Assembly: GCA_008921705.1 (NCBI GenBank)
Contig: VFFE01006074.1
Location: forward strand, 277,797 to 341,796
DNA from: Burhinus oedicnemus
Lineage: Eukaryota; Chordata; Aves; Charadriiformes; Burhinidae
Reading direction: 5' to 3'
DNA: 64,000 bases
The notes under the pieces were generated by a model. The model was not told the DNA's origin. It was given only the letters and a program-made list of their open reading frames with translations, and searched no databases. A program made the translations under genes and the position numbers. Positions 59,710 through 64,000 of this stretch are shown here, piece after piece (the stretch's first letter is position 1; each line of letters opens with the position of its first letter).

Positions 59710-61469
59710 CATCTGTAAACCATAGTCTGCAATTTTAGCTTTGGAGCTCAAGATAATAAGACCACTGACTGACAAATTCCAAGAGTATTTTCCTATTTAT
59801 ATTAGCTTATATTTATTTGTTCAATATGTGAGGATGTGATTCCTTGCATTAATCATTAGCTTGGTAGAGCTTTTCCTGCTTCCTTGCCAAGATTAAAAAA
59901 GAAAAAAAAGGACACACACCAAAAAAAAAAAAAAAAAAGAAAGACATTTCCATGTAGATATAAGTAGTATTACATGGAATAAGCCCCCCCTGTAGGAAAG
60001 GCAGGACAAGTTGTCAGGACAGCCCTGTAGTCTCGAGTTTTATTTATATCATTGTTGCTGGGAGATTTGCAAAAAGGCGTGCAGATGCTCTCCTCATGGA
60101 AACAGACAGGCCAAGTTTGAGCCGGATTTTCAGAGAAGGTCTGGATAAACATCTCTGACCCATGTCACCCTTGAACTCAGTCCTCCATGTGGAATAAACC
60201 AAATTACCTCTTTGGTTTCTCTTCAAGGGTAGGGTGTTTGAGACCCCAGCCTTCCAACCTGCACTACAACAATGGCCATCATCATGACGTATGCCCTGGT
60301 TCACCTGTCTTCCATACCTATAGCAGCTTCTCTGGAGATGCCCACTAGCTTAATAAGGTGCTTAGTACCATACCAGGGTCCTAAGCTCTGGAGTATACTG
60401 GGGCATGTTCCAGTGGACGCTGATCCCATTCAGACCTCAAAGCGTCATTCTGGTATGGAAGTATAACTGAGATGTGTAATAGGAATCTGTCCTCATTGCC
60501 TGAAGAATTTGCCCTCTCTGTGTTAAGTGCTGGAATTAATAAGTATGTCCACCCAGTGCAAACACAAGCAATTGTTTCCATCAGTTGCCAGCACCAGTAG
60601 GAGGAAGCAAGCAGTTGGAAAGATGCCTTCCAAGAAGCTGTTAATGAAAAGGGAGGGGGAAAGTGAAGGTCCTGTACTGGGATCAGTTTTCATACTGGCT
60701 GAATTATAGCAGAGCCTTCAGAGAAAAGGAGACTCTGCCTTGCACCTAGAAAAAGTCACAGGCCAGGAGTACAATCAGGCTTGGATTAAATAGTCAAGAG
60801 CAGCTATGTGAGCTAGTAACTTAAGAGTCAATGAAAAGATAGGGTTCACCGGGGTTGGGTAAGCAGAGAAGATTCCTCTCCTGAACAGTACATAAGGCAA
60901 CTGCAGGAAGAGAGAAAGGGAGTACTATAGGTGGGACTTGGTCTGCTGAGTGGAGGAGCTTTTGAAAATGGTTCTTGGGGTTCTTACAATGCTGTATAGG
61001 ACTTAAAATTTGCACCCTCAGTCTTCTCAGGCACCGAATCATCTTCCTCTCCTCTATTCCTATGTATTTTATGACTTCAAACAGTTTCTTCTGCACCATA
61101 AACATTCATCAGCTGCCAGGGTCAGAAGGAGGGAAGGTAATGTTTTCTGTATTTCTTTCATGCTGGTGGGTAGAGGTAGCTTAACAACTTATGTTTTCTG
61201 GTATGCTTGAGGAGCAGGTGAAACTTTAGCACTATCTAAGCAATCAAGTCTTCCTCTCTTAGCAGAGAGACACGTGTCCTGGCAAGCATCGCTCAGGCAG
61301 TTAACCCACCAACTTAAAATTCATCCTGCACTTTGATGTGAGTCATCCAAGTGGGGAATTGAAATGTCCAAGGTACACAGGCTTCTCCCTGCCCATGTGG
61401 GATAGCTCACCGCAACAGTTCTTCAGAAACAGAGCCAGTCCAGGGCTGTGTGACTCAAACAATCAGGTT
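59710..61469. other. Non-coding unique sequence
   Basis: Apart from A-rich runs at 59896-59945, nothing recognisable. Frames are all under 95 codons. Confidence 0.5.
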
Positions 61470-61670
61470 TCCATCTCCTGCCTTGGGAGACTAGTCCACT
61501 CGTAGGAAAGTTTTCCTCAAGCTAATTTTTCCTTTGCTCATCCTCAACCCACTGCTCTTAATTCTCTATGTCTTGCGTTAGCCCCCCTCCACCCTGGACC
61601 TCCCTGAATGACTGATCTTTCTTCTTGGATGATCTTCAGATATTTACACATCATTATTTTTCTCTCCTGC
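61470..61670 (-). repeat. Ancient L3/CR1-superfamily LINE relic, antisense
   Basis: On the plus strand there is CTTGGGAGACTAGTCCACT, then AGGAAAGTTTTCCTCAAGCTAA, CCTTTGCTCA, AACCCACTGCTCTTAATTCT and CTTCAGATATTTACACATCA, followed by TTTCTCTCC. These follow, in order, the reverse complement of the conserved L3/CR1 3' coding region, whose sense strand includes the 'GACATGATAGCTGTCTTCAAATATCTGAAG' type segment. Several small insertions and deletions separate them. L3 has been inactive since early amniote evolution, so this is a deep relic. Confidence 0.65.
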
Positions 61671-63627
61671 TAAGTGGTCTTGTAGCCCATAGTAATGCTT
61701 TTGTGTCATAATGTTTTGGGTCTTGTGTTTATCTGGAGTCATTTTCTTGTCTTCTTTTTAAGAAAAAAATGACAAAAAATGTAAATGGAAAGCAAAATCA
61801 ACCAGATTCACTCACGAGTCAGGATGCCATCTGCCAAAGTGTCTTCCAGAGTGCTTTTATTTATGGCTGACTTTCAAAACTTTGCAAATGAAGCAACATA
61901 ATGGAAATGTTGGCACCATCTTATCTTTTTTCTACACTAACGTAGAGACATATGAACACACGAGGGATTCATGGGTGTGATACTTTGACCCTGTGGAAGC
62001 CCGGTTGGGAATAAACAAACATCCCTTTGTCTTCACTTTCTTTCTTAGAACTTCCTTGGGTTCATTAGTAATCATCCTCGCCATTATCTTATATATCTAG
62101 AATGTCAGGCATCCCAAAAGATACTTACGTCCTGGACACAGTATCCATCTGTTTTTATACTAGAAGCAGCAAATGCTATAGCAGAGGATCCCCACATCCC
62201 ATTTAACAAATATCAGGTCCTTGAACAGGAAGATGCATTAATGAGAAGGTGTAAAAAATCATGACAGGGCCAATGAAGTAATCTCCAGGGAAATATTTTG
62301 GAACTGGTTAAACACGTATGTTAGACAGGGGAATCACCTTCTAATAGTGACTGCTTTCCACTCCTTGCAAACAAGCTTGGATAACTAGCTTAGCCTGCAG
62401 TGTCTCCCTTGTAGACATCTAAAATTAGGATAGGAAGAAACACTGAAGTGTGAGAGTTATACTTTAACAGTCCTCTATAAAATGGGAAATTAACAGCAAT
62501 GCATACTAAGAGGAGAAGTATCTTACAAACATTCTGAAATTCTCGGATACTTCAGACACTGAGGCCATAGAAGTAGCTGCATTAGACAGGTTGGATTGTA
62601 GTTCATTTCCTCTTTCTGTCTATGAGGCTTTTGACTTAAGTCATTCATACCCAAAAGGTAGGATGCCACTATGGAAGCACTCCATTCCTTCCTCTGGAGT
62701 GGATCATGATGGCTATTTCACAGTGAACACTGAGGCTACCCAGAAGCTCTGAAGCACAGTGATGCAAGTACAAGTCCATGATTTCCAGCCCTGGTTCTGT
62801 GAATTACTCCTAAGAGGGGCATGAATGATGACTGCAATAAAATACTTCATCTCTGCCATAAGACAACCTTCTCATGTGATGTTTCTAACAGTCAGTACCT
62901 TCGCTGGAAAACCCATAAAATAATCCACAAACTGAAAGGGACATCACTACTATAGGAGGGGTGGTGAGGTGGCAGTAACATGGAAATTGGCCAAGATCTG
63001 AGAGTTAATGATGCTGACAAATTAGAATTTCATTTTTCAGGAAGAAAGTTTATCTGCATTTGTCCCCATTGGCTGCAGTGGCCATACCTGTAGCACAAGG
63101 CTCCAGGCCCCAACTGCTTAGACGTTATCGCTTGCTGACTTTTTTTCCTGCAACATGCTGCATTCTTGCTAAACATCTGTTTGCACAGAGAGTTGTGTTG
63201 AAAAGACTGTGGTTATTCATTTACTCACATTTTGACATGGCATTGCTGAGTGATTATATTAGCAAGGCTGATGAGTTTTCTTTACAAAGGGAAGCCCCGT
63301 GGAACAACATGAAACAGGCATTGTTGCAATTTTGCTGGAAAGAAAGAGGGGAAAAATTCAAACCCAAAAAAAGCCCTAGCTCACGGCATGTCTCCACCCA
63401 GAAACAGAAAGGCAAGCCAGAGATCTCTGAACAAGTCCTAATTAAGGCAACAAGTTCACAGAGCAACAGGCAGTACCAGGGGGACAGGCTGCCTGGTCTA
63501 AGAGTAGCATGGCTGAATTCACCTGCCTTCGGAACAGAAGTGAGTTGGGCACAGCACTGCGCAATCACAGCTGGATGTCTTCTGCACTCACATCAGATGG
63601 AGGGAGAGGCTATGAGTCATGCAGTGA
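61671..63627. other. Non-coding unique sequence
   Basis: No gene recognised. A 244-codon plus frame (63060-63794) opens only with TTG; its first ATG is about 58 codons in. Its C-terminal third runs through the MIR relic at 63628-63760, so it is not a credible gene. Confidence 0.5.
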
Positions 63628-63760
63628 CCTGGACTTCAAGACACCTGTGTTCTGCTCCAGCTCTGGTAACTGATTTGCTATATGCAAAAAAACCCCAGCT
63701 GTGTACAGTTCCAGTATGTGTCCAGTACTTCAGTCTCCTATATAGAGGCAAGGAGGGTGA
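63628..63760 (+). repeat. MIR-type SINE relic
   Basis: GGACTTCAAGACACCTGTGTTCTGCTCCAGCTCTGG matches the tRNA-related region of MIR (GGAGTCAGGAGACCTGGGTTCTAATCCCGGCTCTGCC). TAACTGATTTGCTATATGCA stands where TAACTTGCTGTGTGACC is expected, and ACTTCAGTCTCCTATATAGAGG replaces the TCAGTTTCCTCATCTG part. An insertion of about 25 bases separates the halves. Confidence 0.6.
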
Positions 63761-64000
63761 TTTGAGGCTACTCCCTGAAGATCTTGGACTGTGAGCATCT
63801 TCCAGCCACAAGCAATGCGAATAACTGCCATAAACAGCTTGTTTGATTGTATAATCAGCTATTGTTTGGTGTCAGCAGCCTTTCTGTGGCCTTCAAGCTC
63901 TGCACCTCTAGGAAGCATGCTTTCAGAGCATTTTCCTACCATTACAATGAAGGTCCAGCAGAAACCCTTCTTAAGCTAAGCTTCCCCTTTCTTTTTCTTT
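63761..64000. other. Non-coding unique sequence at the right edge
   Basis: No feature recognised before the window ends in a pyrimidine-rich run (63983-64000). Confidence 0.5.

Noticed and set aside
60232..60270. CR1 3' end (CCTTCCAACCT)
   Set aside because: Only the short CTTCCAACC word matches; no upstream CR1 landmarks are present.
62755..62870. MIR-like CCAGCCCTGGTTCTGTGAATTAC
   Set aside because: The resemblance is confined to one short segment; the expected downstream pieces are not recognisable.
63060..63794. 244-codon open frame on the plus strand
   Set aside because: It opens only with TTG, its first ATG lies about 58 codons in, and its end runs through a MIR relic. No domain is recognisable.
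1..64000. Endogenous retrovirus or LTR element
   Set aside because: No paired LTR-like direct repeats, primer-binding-site-like sequence or retroviral protein motif was seen on either strand.
1..64000. CRISPR array, insertion sequence or bacterial operon
   Set aside because: Composition, SINE/LINE relics, microsatellites and absence of packed genes are all vertebrate. The only regular array is the AGGAT microsatellite.

Overview
This window looks like non-coding vertebrate DNA, most probably from a bird or another low-repeat sauropsid. Three things point that way. There is no dense, directional gene packing, and no open frame that I can recognise as a protein. There are no young primate-, rodent- or carnivore-type SINEs or L1 elements. 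The interspersed repeats I can see are old and decayed: one CR1 3' end, one antisense L3/CR1-superfamily fragment, about six MIR-type SINE remnants and one tRNA-headed SINE-like relic. The assignment to birds is inference; a crocodilian or turtle cannot be excluded.

Layout. 1-4.1 kb is AT-rich unique sequence. At 4103-4470 two 43-base arms, matching at 41 of 43 positions, face each other across 282 bases. From 4.5 to 19.6 kb the sequence is unique, with homeodomain- and forkhead-like clusters near 8.8, 10.6 and 11.3 kb, a canonical G-quadruplex pattern at 10.69 kb, a MEF2-type site at 15.12 kb and a small 28-base tandem duplication at 16.24 kb. From 19.6 to 31.3 kb there is a MIR relic, a tRNA-like relic, a CNE-like stretch at 27.1-27.4 kb, a GC-richer block near 30 kb with G-quadruplex patterns, and the CR1 fragment. 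From 31.3 to 46.6 kb there is a TAA microsatellite with an adjoining MIR, an A/T palindrome, a 17-unit AGGAT/AGGAC array and another MIR. At 46.6-47.1 kb three TATA boxes share one orientation. A 50-base assembly gap lies at 49520-49569, and a T/G/T homopolymer composite at 51.9 kb. The right end has a GC-richer block at 52-54.8 kb, MIR relics at 52.6, 55.3 and 63.6 kb, a 63-base perfectly alternating purine-pyrimidine tract at 57.35 kb, a 49-base pure purine run at 59.66 kb and the L3 relic at 61.5 kb.

No gene, RNA gene, CRISPR array or intact mobile element can be supported. The best reading is intergenic or deep intronic sequence, possibly holding regulatory elements for a gene outside the window. 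No multi-gene biological system is visible. The observations most worth a second look are the 4.1-4.5 kb inverted duplication, the hairpin plus G-quadruplex at 10.6 kb, and the TATA cluster at 46.6-47.1 kb.
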